Assembly: GCF_964058985.1 (NCBI RefSeq)
Contig: NZ_OZ060379.1
Coordinates: forward strand, 186,001 to 250,000
From: Buchnera aphidicola (Chaitophorus sp. 3695)
GTDB lineage: Bacteria; Pseudomonadota; Gammaproteobacteria; Enterobacterales; Enterobacteriaceae
DNA length: 64,000 nt
Reading direction: 5' to 3'
Position 1 is the stretch's first letter. Every line of letters starts with the position of its first letter. Below the pieces are notes generated by a model. That model was not told where the DNA came from and ran no database searches. It saw only the letters and a program-made list of their open reading frames with translations. Shown here piece after piece: positions 40,291 through 51,104 of this stretch. Both the position numbers and the translations under genes were made by a program.

Positions 40291-41061
40291 ATGGGAATTT
40301 TATTAAATAAAAAAATTTTAATTATAGGTTTACATAATAAATACTCTATAGCATATGGTATTTCTAAAATTATTTATGATCAAGGTGCGCAATTAGCATT
40401 TACATATAAAAATGAGAAATATAAAAATCGGATTAAATACATAGCTAAAAAATTTAATTCGAATATTATTTTAAAATGTGATATGCGAAAAGATTCTAAT
40501 ATTAAAAATTTATTTTTAAAATTAAAAAAAATATGGTCGAATTTTGATGGTTTTGTACATTCTATAGCATATTTAAAAAAAAAATATTTACAAAAGAATT
40601 ATATAAATTCAATTAACTCAAAAGCTTTTCAAAAATCGCATTATATTACTTCATATAGTTTTTCAGCAATAACAAAATATTGTCAATTTATGTTAAATAA
40701 TTATTCTTCTTTATTGACTATATCTTATATTGGTTCTAGAAAATTTATTCCATATTATAATTTTATGGGATTAGCTAAAGCTTCTTTAGAAGCTAACGTA
40801 AGATATTTAGCAGGTTCTTTAGGTCCAAAAATTAGAGTTAATGCGATTTCTGCAGGTCCGGTAAAAACAGTTTCTTCATATAGTTTAAAAAGTTTTAAAA
40901 AAATGTATTCTATAAATAAGAATTTTTCTCCAATAAAAAGAAATGTATCTATTACAGATATAGGAAATGCAGCAGCATTTTTAATCAGTAATTTATCTTC
41001 TGGAATTACAGGTCAAATTATATATGTAGATGGAGGATTTAACATAGTAGGATTATTTTAA
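40291..41061 (+). CDS. fabI: Enoyl-[acyl-carrier-protein] reductase (NADH) FabI
   Basis: Last reduction step of each fatty acid elongation cycle; a short-chain dehydrogenase relative. Cofactor-binding residues lie in IIGLHNKYSIAYGISK. The catalytic Tyr and Lys occur in PYYNFMGLAKASLEANVRY at the FabI spacing, and NAISAGPVKT and YVDGGFNI complete the fold. Length 256 (262). Acts with FabZ and AcpS, also in this window. AAAGG precedes the ATG. Confidence 0.96.
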   Translation: MGILLNKKILIIGLHNKYSIAYGISKIIYDQGAQLAFTYKNEKYKNRIKYIAKKFNSNIILKCDMRKDSNIKNLFLKLKKIWSNFDGFVHSIAYLKKKYLQKNYINSINSKAFQKSHYITSYSFSAITKYCQFMLNNYSSLLTISYIGSRKFIPYYNFMGLAKASLEANVRYLAGSLGPKIRVNAISAGPVKTVSSYSLKSFKKMYSINKNFSPIKRNVSITDIGNAAAFLISNLSSGITGQIIYVDGGFNIVGLF

Positions 41062-41224
41062 TTTTTTTTAAATTTACAATGTTTTAATTTCGTTTGGTCT
41101 TTTATTAAAATCATAGTATATTAATTTCATGTATTTTATGTTTAAAATATTAAAATTTATATAAATAAATTCTTTTATATAAATTTTTTAAATATTTTAA
41201 TGTAATATTTTAGGTTAAATTATA

Positions 41225-43159
41225 ATGTTTTATAATAATAGTATATTAATACAATTAAAAAAAAAATTTAAAAAAAAAATACTTAGAGTTGAAGGAATTG
41301 TAAAAAAATCTGAAAAAGGTTTTGGATTTTTAGAAACAGATTCAAAAAATAGTTATTTTATTCCTCCAAAAAAAATAAAAAAAGTAATGCATGGAGATAA
41401 AATAGTTGCTAGAATAGGATTTTCTAAAAATCGAGAAATAGTCGTTCCAGAAAAACTTATAGATTCTTTTTTAAAAATTTTTATAGGTAGACTTCAAAAA
41501 ATTAACAAGCAACTTTTTATTATACCAAATTACACATTTTTAAAAGAGTATATTCCATGCACGTTTTTAATAGATAAAATTTCTGAATTTAAATCAGGAG
41601 ATTGGTTTATAGCGAAATTAACTAAACATAAGTTAAACAATGATTTTTTTCATGCTGAATTAATTGAATTTATTGCAAAAAAAGAAGATCCATTTACGCC
41701 ATGGTGGATAACTTTATCTAAGTATAATTTAAAAAAAACAGAACCAAAAATTAATATAGAGAATATTTCATTTCTTGATTCTAAAAAAAGATTAGATTTA
41801 ACAGATCTATCTTTTATTACTATAGATAATAATAATACTAAAGATATTGATGATGCTTTATTTATTCAAAAAATTAATGATAATTTTGAATTAATAGTAG
41901 CTATATCTGATACTACATCTTTTGTTCACATTAAAAGTAAATTAGATATTATTGCTTCAAAAAGAGCTTTTACTAATTATTTGCCTGGATTTAATATTCC
42001 TATGTTGCCAAGAATCTTATCGGAAGATTTATGTTCATTAAAACCAAATAAAAAACGTCCAGTATTAGCATGTAAAATGATTATTTCTCAAAAAGGAAAA
42101 ATACAAAAAAACAGTAATTTTTTTTTAGCATGGATTCGATCTAAAGAAAAATTATCATATAAAAATGTTTCAAATTGGTTAGAAAAAAAAAGTAATTGGA
42201 CGCCATCGACAGAAAATATTAAAAAACAATTGAAGTTTTTAAAAAAATTATGTATTTCTAGAATCAAATGGAGAGAAAAATATGCTTTAATTTTTCCGGA
42301 ACGATTAGAATATAAATTTCATTTGTCTGCTAATGGTGAAGTATTAAAAATTTCTAATGATAAAAGAAGAATTGCCCATAAAATAGTAGAAGAATGCATG
42401 ATATCTGCTAATTTAACTGCAGCAGATATTTTATCTAAAAAAGTTGGTTTCGGATTATATAATAATCATTCTGGTTTTGATATATATAGTGCTCAACAAA
42501 TTTCATTATTACTTAAAAAAAATAATATTTTTATTACTTCAAAAGAAATATTAACTTTAAAAGGTTTTTGTACTTTATATAAAATTTTAAGAAAAAAAAA
42601 ATATAAATATTTAAATAATAGAATTAGAAAATTTCAGTCTTTTAGTGAATTTAGTTTAATTCCTAACCCTCATTATGCTTTAGGATTTAAAAGATATGCT
42701 ACATGGACTTCACCGATTAGAAAATATGGTGATATTATTAATCATAGATTTTTAAAATCAATGATCTTAGATGAAAAACCTGTCATAATACATAAAAATA
42801 TTTTAAAAAAAATATCTGATCAAAAAAGAAAACATAGATTGTCAGAAAGAGAAATAGAAGATTTATTATATATTCAATATTTTACAAAAAATAATTTTAA
42901 AAATGAAGTATTAAAGTCAGAGATAGTAGATATTTTAAGAGGTGGAATTCGTGCAAAATTATTAGATATAGGTGCAAATATTTTTATTCCTAATTTATTT
43001 ATTCATAATATACGTTCAGAATTAGATTTAAATTTAGAAGATGGATTAATTAGTATTAAAAAAAAAATATTATACAAAATATCAGACATTATTTATGTCA
43101 AAATTGTAGATGTTAAAGTTGATACAAAAAGTATTATAGCAAAAATAATTTCAAATTAA
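41225..43159 (+). CDS. rnb: Exoribonuclease II
   Basis: Processive 3'-5' exoribonuclease for mRNA turnover. Order: cold-shock domain (GFGFLETDSKNSYFIPP near residue 32), RNB catalytic domain with ITIDNNNTKDIDDALF near 200 (the four catalytic Asp region), YATWTSPIRKYGDIINHR near 495, and a C-terminal S1 domain (about 555-640). Length is 644, exactly that of E. coli RNase II. The fabI-rnb order is the enterobacterial one. Confidence 0.97.
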   Translation: MFYNNSILIQLKKKFKKKILRVEGIVKKSEKGFGFLETDSKNSYFIPPKKIKKVMHGDKIVARIGFSKNREIVVPEKLIDSFLKIFIGRLQKINKQLFIIPNYTFLKEYIPCTFLIDKISEFKSGDWFIAKLTKHKLNNDFFHAELIEFIAKKEDPFTPWWITLSKYNLKKTEPKINIENISFLDSKKRLDLTDLSFITIDNNNTKDIDDALFIQKINDNFELIVAISDTTSFVHIKSKLDIIASKRAFTNYLPGFNIPMLPRILSEDLCSLKPNKKRPVLACKMIISQKGKIQKNSNFFLAWIRSKEKLSYKNVSNWLEKKSNWTPSTENIKKQLKFLKKLCISRIKWREKYALIFPERLEYKFHLSANGEVLKISNDKRRIAHKIVEECMISANLTAADILSKKVGFGLYNNHSGFDIYSAQQISLLLKKNNIFITSKEILTLKGFCTLYKILRKKKYKYLNNRIRKFQSFSEFSLIPNPHYALGFKRYATWTSPIRKYGDIINHRFLKSMILDEKPVIIHKNILKKISDQKRKHRLSEREIEDLLYIQYFTKNNFKNEVLKSEIVDILRGGIRAKLLDIGANIFIPNLFIHNIRSELDLNLEDGLISIKKKILYKISDIIYVKIVDVKVDTKSIIAKIISN

Positions 43160-43208
43160 TTAAATAAATTTAATTATATAAATCTTAATCAAAATATGAG
43201 GAAAATAT

Positions 43209-43865
43209 GTGAATATATTAAATTTTGATTGTACAATTTACATAAAATTTTTTATTAGTTTATTTATATTAATTAATCCTATAGGTATGATACCAATTTT
43301 TTCTAGTATGACAAATAATTTTTCTTTTAAAGAGAAAAATAGAATTAATTTAATAGCGAATTTTTCTGCATTCATAATTTTATTTATATCTTTATGTTTT
43401 GGTCATAATATTTTAAAAATTTTTGGAATTTCTATGTCATCTGTTAAAATTTCTGGAGGTTTGTTAATTTTAACTGTAGCTTTTTCTATGATGAATAATC
43501 AAAATACTACTGTGTATTCAAAAAAAAAATATATACAAAAAAAAAATATAAAAATGCAAAATATTGGTGTCATACCTCTAGCTATGCCTTTGATTGCAGG
43601 TCCTGGTGCTATTAGTGCAACAATAATTTGGAGTACACAAAATCCTAGTATAATAAATATTATTTTGTGTAGTATAGTAATTTTTATATTTTTTTTATTT
43701 TGTTATATTATTTTTCGAATATCTCCTTTTTTTATGTATTTTTTAGGAAAAAATGGTATGGAAATTATTACTAAAGTAATGGGTTTATTACTTATGTCTT
43801 TGGGAATAGAGTTAATTACTTCTGGTATAGAAATTATTTTTATTAAAAATTTTTCTTGTATTTAA
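43209..43865 (+). CDS. MarC/YchE-family inner membrane protein
   Basis: Six hydrophobic segments over 218 residues, with the family's opening LINPIGMIPIFSSM near residue 20 and the central MPLIAGPGAISATI near 127. The function of this family is not established; transport has been suggested but not shown. Translation starts at GTG 43209, since the overlapping ATG at 43207 is followed at once by a stop; GAGG lies 7 nt upstream. By position between rnb and lipB it corresponds to E. coli ychE. Confidence 0.88.
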   Translation: MNILNFDCTIYIKFFISLFILINPIGMIPIFSSMTNNFSFKEKNRINLIANFSAFIILFISLCFGHNILKIFGISMSSVKISGGLLILTVAFSMMNNQNTTVYSKKKYIQKKNIKMQNIGVIPLAMPLIAGPGAISATIIWSTQNPSIINIILCSIVIFIFFLFCYIIFRISPFFMYFLGKNGMEIITKVMGLLLMSLGIELITSGIEIIFIKNFSCI

Positions 43866-43942
43866 AAAATACTGTTTAATTTTTTATGAAATTATTTTAA
43901 TCTATATAATATTAAAATCATTTAATGTAATTTATTATATTT

Positions 43943-44608
43943 ATGAAAAAAATTTATATTCGAAATTTAAAAAAAACTGATTGGAGCGTTACTTCTAGTG
44001 CTATGCATTTATTTACAAATTCTAGATCTCAAAAGACATTAGATGAATTATGGTTTACAGAACATAATTCAATTTTTACTACAGGTATTTTAGAAAAAAA
44101 TAAAAATATTATTAAACGAATAAACAATATTCCAGTTATACAATGTAATAGAGGAGGTAAAATAACTTATCATGGTCCAGGACAACAATTAGTTTATATG
44201 TTAATAAATTTAAAATTAAAAAAAATTAATATTAAAAAATTTCTTTTCTTAATTGAAAAAGTTGTAATTCATACATTAAAGAAATTTCAGATTACGGCAT
44301 ATACTATAAAAGATTCTCCTGGTGTATATATTAATAAAAAAAAATTTTGTTTTATAGGATTACGCATTAAAAATCATTGTTCTTTATATGGAATTTCTTA
44401 TAATATAAATGTTGATTTAAATTTATATAAACATATTAATCCTTGTGGAAATAAATTTATTAAAGTTTTAAATCTAATAGATATTATTCCTACAATTACA
44501 ATGAATATTTTTCGAAAACAATTTATTCAAACATTTTTGAATATTTTTAAATATCAAGAAAAATATAAATCTTCATATAATATTTTTAATAAAATATATA
44601 TAAATTAA
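43943..44608 (+). CDS. lipB: Octanoyl-[ACP]:protein N-octanoyltransferase
   Basis: Moves octanoyl groups from ACP to lipoyl domains, first step of de novo lipoate synthesis. RGGKITYHGPGQQLVYMLIN is the hallmark motif. The catalytic Lys is in KKKFCFIGLRI and the catalytic Cys in INPCGN. Length 221 (213 in E. coli). lipA follows, so the whole octanoate-to-lipoate route is encoded here; the substrates include the E2 partners of the lpdA product. Confidence 0.95.
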   Translation: MKKIYIRNLKKTDWSVTSSAMHLFTNSRSQKTLDELWFTEHNSIFTTGILEKNKNIIKRINNIPVIQCNRGGKITYHGPGQQLVYMLINLKLKKINIKKFLFLIEKVVIHTLKKFQITAYTIKDSPGVYINKKKFCFIGLRIKNHCSLYGISYNINVDLNLYKHINPCGNKFIKVLNLIDIIPTITMNIFRKQFIQTFLNIFKYQEKYKSSYNIFNKIYIN

Positions 44609-44705
44609 TATTTTTATTAAATTAATTATTTATATAAATATATTTTTTTTAAAAATCTTTAATTATTTTACTTTAAAAATAAAATTTAATTGAGATTGAT
44701 TACAT

Positions 44706-45566
44706 ATGTTAAAAAAACCGAATTGGATTAAAATTAAACTTCCTAATAATTTTAGTAATGTTAAAAATTTTAAAAAAATATTAAGACAAAGATCTTTAAA
44801 AACAGTATGTGAAGAAGCTCAATGTCCAAATTTAAATGAATGTTTTAATAACGGAACTGCTACATTTATGATTTTAGGATCTATTTGTACACGTAAATGT
44901 CCTTTTTGTGCAGTAAAAAAAGGACAACCAAAATATTTAGATCAAAATGAACCTAAAAATTTAGCAAAAGTAATTCATCATATGAATTTAAATTATGTTG
45001 TGATTACTTCTGTAAATCGTGATGATTTAAAAGATGGTGGAGCTTTACATTTTTCTAAATGTATTAAAGAAATTAGAAAAATTAAAAATATTAAGATTGA
45101 AATATTAGTTCCAGATTTTAGAAAAAAAGAAAATTTAGCATTAAAATTAATTGAAAAAAATTTGCCTGATATTTTTAATCATAATTTAGAAAATGTTCCG
45201 AGATTATATAAAAATATTCGTCCAGGTGCTAATTATAAAAATTCTTTAAATTTATTAAATAAATTTCATAAAAAATTTCCTCATATTCCTACAAAATCTG
45301 GGTTAATGGTTGGATTAGGTGAAAAAAAATATGAAATATTTCAAGTTATACAAGATTTATATGATAATGGAGTATCTATGTTAACTATTGGACAATATTT
45401 ACAACCAAGTAGATTACATGTATCTGTAAAAAAATATTTAAATCTAGAAGAATTTAAAGAAATAAAAAAACAAGCTTTTTTAATTGGATTTAAGTATGTT
45501 TTTTGTGGACCGCTAGTTCGATCATCATATCATGCTTTTTCACAATATAAGACAATAAAAAAATAA
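44706..45566 (+). CDS. lipA: Lipoyl synthase (radical SAM)
   Basis: Inserts two sulfurs into protein-bound octanoyl chains. The auxiliary Fe-S cluster cysteines are in CEEAQCPNLNECF and the radical-SAM cluster in CTRKCPFC; the C-terminal RSSYHA includes the Ser that ligates the auxiliary cluster. Length is 286 against 321 in E. coli: about 36 N-terminal residues are absent, and an in-frame TGA at 44697-44699 rules out an upstream start. All catalytic parts are retained. Probably supplied by ErpA and reduced by flavodoxin (fldA). Confidence 0.95.
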   Translation: MLKKPNWIKIKLPNNFSNVKNFKKILRQRSLKTVCEEAQCPNLNECFNNGTATFMILGSICTRKCPFCAVKKGQPKYLDQNEPKNLAKVIHHMNLNYVVITSVNRDDLKDGGALHFSKCIKEIRKIKNIKIEILVPDFRKKENLALKLIEKNLPDIFNHNLENVPRLYKNIRPGANYKNSLNLLNKFHKKFPHIPTKSGLMVGLGEKKYEIFQVIQDLYDNGVSMLTIGQYLQPSRLHVSVKKYLNLEEFKEIKKQAFLIGFKYVFCGPLVRSSYHAFSQYKTIKK

Positions 45567-45616
45567 TTATTTACAATTAAATATATAATTTTCAATTTTA
45601 AATTAGAGGATAATAG

Positions 45617-46357
45617 GTGTTATATCAAAGTTTAAAAAAAATATATACAACAAAAATAATAATTGCTTTAGATTATTCTAGTAAAAAAAAAGCATTAAGT
45701 TTAATAAAAAATTTAAATCCAAAATTTTATAGATTAAAAATTGGAAAAGAAATGTTTTTTTTATTTGGTATAAATTTTTTAAAAAAAATTATAAATTTAG
45801 GTTTTAAAATTTTTTTAGATTTAAAATTAAATGATATTCCTAATACTGTTTTTAAAGCTATTAAATCTTTTTCTCATTTAAAATTATGGATGATTAGTAT
45901 TCATGCATCTGGTGGAAGAGATATGATGATAGCTGCAAAATCAGCAATTAAATATTTTAAAAAACCTCCTTTATTAATTTCTGTAACAGTTTTAAGTAGT
46001 TTTTCAACTAAAAATTTATGCGATATAGGAATATATTCTTCTATTAATAAACAGATTTTATTGTTATCAAAGCTATCTAAAGAAATGGGTTTAGATGGTG
46101 TAGTATGCCCTGGAAGTGCTGTAAAAAATATAAAAAATTTTTTAGGAAAAAATTTTAAAATTATTACTCCAGGAATTAGAATGTTAGATAATAATTTTCA
46201 TGATCAAAAAAATGTAATTACTCCAGAACAAGCAGTAAAACTTAAAATAGATTATATTGTTTTAGGTAGAATAATTACTTTGTCAAAAAATCCAATAAAT
46301 GATTTAAAAAATATTTTTTTATTAACAAATAATAAAAAAAATATTTTTGAATATTAA
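45617..46357 (+). CDS. pyrF: Orotidine 5'-phosphate decarboxylase
   Basis: Last step of UMP synthesis. The catalytic Asp-Lys-Asp array is in FLDLKLNDIPNTV near residue 74, and the phosphate-gripping TPGIRMLDNNFHDQ and VLGRIIT motifs are present. Translation starts at GTG 45617, preceded by AGAGGA. Length 246 (245 in E. coli). Followed by ribA as in the enterobacterial neighbourhood. Confidence 0.95.
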   Translation: MLYQSLKKIYTTKIIIALDYSSKKKALSLIKNLNPKFYRLKIGKEMFFLFGINFLKKIINLGFKIFLDLKLNDIPNTVFKAIKSFSHLKLWMISIHASGGRDMMIAAKSAIKYFKKPPLLISVTVLSSFSTKNLCDIGIYSSINKQILLLSKLSKEMGLDGVVCPGSAVKNIKNFLGKNFKIITPGIRMLDNNFHDQKNVITPEQAVKLKIDYIVLGRIITLSKNPINDLKNIFLLTNNKKNIFEY

Positions 46358-46398
46358 TCAAAATATTACATTAACATTTTTAAAATTATAGAGATTTC

Positions 46399-46995
46399 AT
46401 GAGATTAAAAAAAGTTGCAGAATCTATATTACCTACACGATGGGGAAATTTTTTAATCGTTGCTTTTAAAGAAGAAAATACAAAAATTAAAACAAATAAT
46501 CATCTAGCTTTAATTTATGGTGATATATATTTTCCAAACAAAAAAATTTTAGTTAGAATTCATTCAGAATGTTTAACTGGAGATTCATTATTTAGTTTAC
46601 GTTGTGATTGTGGAATACAGTTGAAAACTGCACTAAAAATAATATCTCAAGAAGGTTCTGGAATTTTAATATATCATCGACAAGAAGGTAGAAATATTGG
46701 ATTAATTAATAAAATTAAAGCGTATGCTTTGCAAGATATGGGATTAGATACTGTTGAAGCAAATCATAAATTAGGTTTTTCAGCTGATGAAAGAGATTTT
46801 AAAATTTGTGCAGATATTTTAAAATTATTAAATATTAAAAAAATACGTTTATTAACTAATAATCCTAAAAAAGTTAAAATATTAAGTAAAACTGGTATTA
46901 ATATTCAAGAAAGAGTTTCTTTAATTGTTGGTTTAAATAAAAAAAATAAATTTTATGTACATACAAAAAAAAATAAAATGGGCCATCTTTTTTAA
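46399..46995 (+). CDS. ribA: GTP cyclohydrolase II
   Basis: Opens GTP to start riboflavin synthesis. Zinc cysteines lie in [18 protein letters not shown]; the GTP-binding [14 protein letters not shown] and LLTNNPKKV motifs follow. Length 198 (196 in E. coli). Keeping ribA suggests that this symbiont still supplies riboflavin; the other rib genes are outside the window. Confidence 0.95.
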   Translation: MRLKKVAESILPTRWGNFLIVAFKEENTKIKTNNHLALIYGDIYFPNKKILVRIHSECLTGDSLFSLRCDCGIQLKTALKIISQEGSGILIYHRQEGRNIGLINKIKAYALQDMGLDTVEANHKLGFSADERDFKICADILKLLNIKKIRLLTNNPKKVKILSKTGINIQERVSLIVGLNKKNKFYVHTKKNKMGHLF

Positions 46996-47118
46996 AAAAT
47001 AATTAATATTTTGATAAATTTTTGCATAAATATTAAAAATACTAAAAAAATATATAATATATTTAAAATATTTTTATTTATTACATATTTGAAATATAAA
47101 ATATATTAATTATATTTT

Positions 47119-47541
47119 TCAAAAATTATTATTTTTATGTAAAATTTTTCTAGGTTTTCCTTTTTTATCTATAGCCACATAAATAAATTTTCCATGTGTA
47201 GCTAAATATTCTTGTTTAATAGGTTTAGAATATAATCTTTTTACCCAAATTTCTATTTTAATTTTCATAGAACTATTTCCTATTTTAATACATTGACCAT
47301 AGCAATTAATAATATCTCCTATAGATATAGGATGAATAAAAGAAATTTTTTTGGCTTGTACTGTGACTACTCTTCCTAAAGATATTTGTTTAGCTAAAAT
47401 AGCTCCTCCCATATCCATTTGTGACATGACCCAACCTCCAAAAATATTTCCATTAGCATTAGTATGATTAGGCATAGCTAAAGTTTTTAAAAGCATATTA
47501 TTTTTATTTTTAATATTTTGATTTATTTTTTTTTTTTTCAT
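47119..47541 (-). CDS. yciA: Acyl-CoA thioesterase YciA
   Basis: Hot-dog-fold thioesterase that hydrolyses short to long acyl-CoAs. NGNIFGGWVMSQMDMGGAIL contains the catalytic Asp; VTVQAKKISFIHPISIGDII and KFIYVAIDKKGKPR also match E. coli YciA. Length 140 (132); the extra residues are a lysine-rich N-terminal tail. Gene order ribA-yciA-trp fits the E. coli map with yciB, yciC and tonB removed. Confidence 0.92.
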   Translation of the reverse strand: MKKKKINQNIKNKNNMLLKTLAMPNHTNANGNIFGGWVMSQMDMGGAILAKQISLGRVVTVQAKKISFIHPISIGDIINCYGQCIKIGNSSMKIKIEIWVKRLYSKPIKQEYLATHGKFIYVAIDKKGKPRKILHKNNNF

Positions 47542-47635
47542 TTTTTTTTATTTGAACATTTTGAAATATTATAAGTTATAAAAAAATATATTATATAGAA
47601 TTAAAATTTTTAAATAAATAAACTGTATAGATTTT

Positions 47636-47678
47636 AAAAGTAAAAATTTAATTAACAATATAAAAAATTTATACTTTT
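47636..47678 (-). terminator. Hairpin after trpA, probable end of the trp operon
   Basis: Arms 47636-47649 and 47665-47678 pair at 13 of 14 positions around a 15-nt loop. It lies 33 bp beyond the trpA stop on the transcribed strand. There is no strong T-run after it, so termination is likely but not certain. Confidence 0.5.
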
Positions 47679-47710
47679 CATTATATATTTTTTTTAAATA
47701 AAATATATAA

Positions 47711-48517
47711 TTATTTTAAATTAGTAGATTTTTTAAAAAATACGCATAATTTTTTAATTTTTTTAAGCATTTCATTTGTATTATTTAAATATTTTTCTAT
47801 TAAAAAAATTATTTCTGAACCACATATAATTCCTGAAATTCCAGATTTAAATATTAATTTCATATTAGTATATTTATTTATTCCAAAACCATTTAAAATT
47901 GGAGCTGATTTATTTTTTATTAATTTATCAACTATTTTAAAATTAATTTTATTATTTTTTTTGTGAAGTCCTGTTACTCCAGTTCTAGACACTAAATATA
48001 CATAATCTTGACTATATTTAGATATTTTTTTGATTAATATATTGTTAGCATTAGGAGGACATATATAAATTGAAGATATTTTATTTAATAAAGCATATTT
48101 ACGAAATTCATATGATTCTTCTATAGGAACATCAGGAATTAATACTGAATCTATTCCAGATTTATAGCAATAATAATAAAATTTTTTAATTCCAAAATTA
48201 AAAATTAAATTTGCATATATTAATAAACCGATAGGTAATTTTTTATTTTTTTTACGTATTTTTTTTATAATTTTAAAAAATTTTTTTATATGAATTTTAT
48301 TTTTTAAAGCGCGTTGATTAGATTTTTGTATTATAGGTCCATCTGATAAAGGATCTGAAAATGGTATACCAATTTCTATAGCATCTACTCCAGAAGATAT
48401 AACAGTTTTAATAATATTTATAGATTGTTTTAGATTAGGATCACCTAAAACTAAAAATGGAATAAAAATTTTTTGTTGAATATTTTTATTATCAAACATA
48501 ATTTTATATCGATTCAT
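47711..48517 (-). CDS. trpA: Tryptophan synthase alpha subunit
   Basis: Cleaves indole-3-glycerol phosphate to indole, which is channelled to TrpB. Catalytic Glu and Asp are in AIEIGIPFSDPLSDGPII (equivalent to E49 and D60); VSRTGVTG and the phosphate-site GFGI motif are present. Length 268, as in E. coli. Its start codon shares one base with the trpB stop (TAATG), so translation is coupled. Confidence 0.97.
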   Translation of the reverse strand: MNRYKIMFDNKNIQQKIFIPFLVLGDPNLKQSINIIKTVISSGVDAIEIGIPFSDPLSDGPIIQKSNQRALKNKIHIKKFFKIIKKIRKKNKKLPIGLLIYANLIFNFGIKKFYYYCYKSGIDSVLIPDVPIEESYEFRKYALLNKISSIYICPPNANNILIKKISKYSQDYVYLVSRTGVTGLHKKNNKINFKIVDKLIKNKSAPILNGFGINKYTNMKLIFKSGISGIICGSEIIFLIEKYLNNTNEMLKKIKKLCVFFKKSTNLK

Positions 48518-49719
48518 TAAATTTCCTTAATAGTGTAATTATTTTTTTTTAAAAATTTATTAACAGTTTCAATATCTTTATCTCCTCTTCCTGATAAATT
48601 TACAATAAAAGTTTGTTTTTTATTTTTGTTTTGATTCATTAATTTTAATGCATATGATAAAGCATGAGATGCTTCTAAAGCTGGAATAATACCTTCTTTT
48701 ATTGATAATAATAAAAAAGCTTTAACAGCATCTATATCTAATATAGAAACATATTTTACTATTTTTGTTTCTTTTAACCATGCATGTTCTGGACCTACTG
48801 AAGGAAAATTTAATCCAGAAGAAATTGACCATGATTTTTGAATTTGTCCTTCTTTAGATTGTAAAATTAAAGATTTCATTCCAAAATAAATACCTTTAGT
48901 ACCTTGAGTTAATGATGCACTATGTTTTTTTGTTTGCAGACCTTTTCCAGCTGCTTCTACTCCAATTAAAGATATAGATTTATATTTCATAAATGATTTA
49001 AATATCCCAATAGCATTTGATCCTCCTCCTATACAGGCTATTACTGCATTTGGAAGTTTTTTTTCTTTTAATAAAATTTGTTTAATAGTTTCTTGACCTA
49101 TTATTTTTTGAAAATATTTTACTATTTTTGGATAAGGATGAGGTCCTGCTACAGTTCCTAACATATAATATGTTGTATCATAGTTTTCTGACCAATCTCT
49201 CATAGCTTCATTACATGCATCTTTTAATGTACCATTTCCAGAATGTACAGGAATGACTTTTGCACCCATTAATTTCATGCGTAAAACATTTGAATATTGA
49301 CGTTGAATATCTTTTTTTCCCATATAGATTTTACATTTTAAATTCAATCTAGCACATACAATGGCTGATGCGACTCCATGTTGTCCTGCTCCTGTTTCTG
49401 CAATAATTTTTTTTTTTTTCATCTTTTTAGCTAATAATGCTTGTCCTAAAACTTGATTAGTTTTATGTGCTCCTCCATGTAATAAATCTTCTCTTTTTAA
49501 ATAAATTTTAGTTTTTGTTCCTTTAGTAATGTTTTTACATAATGTTAATGGAGTAGGTCGTCCTGCAAAATTTTTAAGTAATTCAGAAAATTTTTTTTTA
49601 AATTTAGTACTTTTTTTTGCTTGAAGAAAATATTTTTCTAATTGATTTAATGCAGGAATAAGTATTTCTGGAACAAATTTTCCTCCAAATTTTCCGAAAT
49701 ATGAATTATTTTTTTTCAT
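48517..49719 (-). CDS. trpB: Tryptophan synthase beta subunit
   Basis: PLP enzyme joining indole and serine to form tryptophan. The PLP lysine is in [22 protein letters not shown] and the phosphate-binding GGGSNAIG follow. Length 400 (397). The ATG overlaps the trpC stop by 4 nt (ATGA), and the overlap is the end of a run of 13 A in the message. Confidence 0.97.
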   Translation of the reverse strand: MKKNNSYFGKFGGKFVPEILIPALNQLEKYFLQAKKSTKFKKKFSELLKNFAGRPTPLTLCKNITKGTKTKIYLKREDLLHGGAHKTNQVLGQALLAKKMKKKKIIAETGAGQHGVASAIVCARLNLKCKIYMGKKDIQRQYSNVLRMKLMGAKVIPVHSGNGTLKDACNEAMRDWSENYDTTYYMLGTVAGPHPYPKIVKYFQKIIGQETIKQILLKEKKLPNAVIACIGGGSNAIGIFKSFMKYKSISLIGVEAAGKGLQTKKHSASLTQGTKGIYFGMKSLILQSKEGQIQKSWSISSGLNFPSVGPEHAWLKETKIVKYVSILDIDAVKAFLLLSIKEGIIPALEASHALSYALKLMNQNKNKKQTFIVNLSGRGDKDIETVNKFLKKNNYTIKEI

Positions 49720-51104
49720 TTTTTTTTTTTTCCTTGTATGACAAAATATCTGATTGTATGAAATATTTTTTTTATTTTTTTTTTATCTTTGATCCCTATA
49801 TTTTTTTCTAATCCAGAATTTAAATCTAAACCAAAACAATTTAATTGCAATGCTTTTTGAATATTTTTTGTATTTAAACCACCTGATAAGATAATTTTTT
49901 TTAAATTTTTATTTTTTAAGATGTTCCAATTAAAACTTTTTCCACTACCTGGATTGATATTATCAAATAAATATTTATGAACATTTGAAAGTTTTTTATA
50001 GAAATATATATTTTGATTTATTCCTATAGATTTCCATATTTTTATTTTATATCCTAAATTTTTTCTAAGTTTTTTTATGTATTCTTCATTTTCTGTTCCA
50101 TGTAATTGTATTATTTTTAAATTTAATAATGAAATTTTTTCAATAATTTTATTAATATTTTGATTTTGAAATACTCCTACAAATTTCAAGTTTTTAATAC
50201 AAATAATTTTCTTTGCTTTTTGGATATTTATTTTTCTTAATGAGTTTTTACAAAAAATTAATCCACCATATATTGCTCCATATTTTTCTGAAATTTTTGC
50301 ATCTTTTGCACGTGTTAAACCGCAGATTTTATTATGTCCGAAAATAATTTTTTTAACTGCTATATTTAAATTTTTTTTTTTCATTAAACTAGAACCTATT
50401 AAAAATCCGTCAACAATAGAAGATAATTTTCTAATTTGAGAATTTTTATAAAATCCAGATTCACTTATTATAATTGATTTTTTATGAATTAAAGGAGCTA
50501 GATTATAAGTATTATTTATATCAATTGAAAGATTTTTTAAATTACGATTATTAATTCCGATTACTTGAGCTTTTAATAAAATCGCTCTTTTTAATTCTTC
50601 TATATTATTTATTTCTGTTAAAATACCTAAATTCATTTTTTTGCATAAATTTGATAAAAAATTATATTGATTATCATTTAAAATAGATAACATTAATAAG
50701 ACTGCATCTGCTTGATAATATCTAGCTAAATATATTTGATATGGATCAAAAATAAAATCTTTACATAAAATTGGTTGCGATACTTGATTCCTAACAATAG
50801 GAATATTTTTTATATTTCCATGAAAATAATTACTTTCTGTGATAACTGAAATAACATTAGCATATTTTTTATAAATAGAAGATATTTTATTTAAATTAAA
50901 ATTTTTATTAATTATACCTAATGAAGGTGAAGATTTTTTACATTCTAAAATAAAAGAAGGTTTATTTATTTTTAAAGATTTAATAAAATTTCTAGTTTGT
51001 ATAGAAATTTTTTTTTTTAAATCTTTTAGTGGTTTTTGAATTTTTTGATTTGAAATCCATTTTTTTTTATTTATTAAAATTTTTTCAAGAATATTTTGAA
51101 TCAT
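49716..51104 (-). CDS. trpC: Bifunctional TrpC-TrpF (indole-glycerol-phosphate synthase / phosphoribosylanthranilate isomerase)
   Basis: Two consecutive beta/alpha barrels catalysing steps 3 and 4 after anthranilate. The TrpC barrel (about residues 1-255) has [13 protein letters not shown] with a catalytic Lys; the TrpF barrel (about 256-452) has the catalytic Cys in [11 protein letters not shown] and the Asp in [16 protein letters not shown]. The fused form is typical of enterobacteria. Length 462 (453 in E. coli), with an added poly-Lys tail (QGKKKK) produced by the A13 tract at its 3' end. Start overlaps trpD stop by 4 nt. Confidence 0.97.
   Translation of the reverse strand: MIQNILEKILINKKKWISNQKIQKPLKDLKKKISIQTRNFIKSLKINKPSFILECKKSSPSLGIINKNFNLNKISSIYKKYANVISVITESNYFHGNIKNIPIVRNQVSQPILCKDFIFDPYQIYLARYYQADAVLLMLSILNDNQYNFLSNLCKKMNLGILTEINNIEELKRAILLKAQVIGINNRNLKNLSIDINNTYNLAPLIHKKSIIISESGFYKNSQIRKLSSIVDGFLIGSSLMKKKNLNIAVKKIIFGHNKICGLTRAKDAKISEKYGAIYGGLIFCKNSLRKINIQKAKKIICIKNLKFVGVFQNQNINKIIEKISLLNLKIIQLHGTENEEYIKKLRKNLGYKIKIWKSIGINQNIYFYKKLSNVHKYLFDNINPGSGKSFNWNILKNKNLKKIILSGGLNTKNIQKALQLNCFGLDLNSGLEKNIGIKDKKKIKKIFHTIRYFVIQGKKKK
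49719..49731 (-). repeat. A13 slippage-prone tract at the trpC/trpB junction
   Basis: The message reads GG, thirteen A, then TGA; the last A is the A of the trpB ATG. trpC ends in four AAA codons and TGA, and trpB lies in the -1 frame relative to it. Confidence 0.9.
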
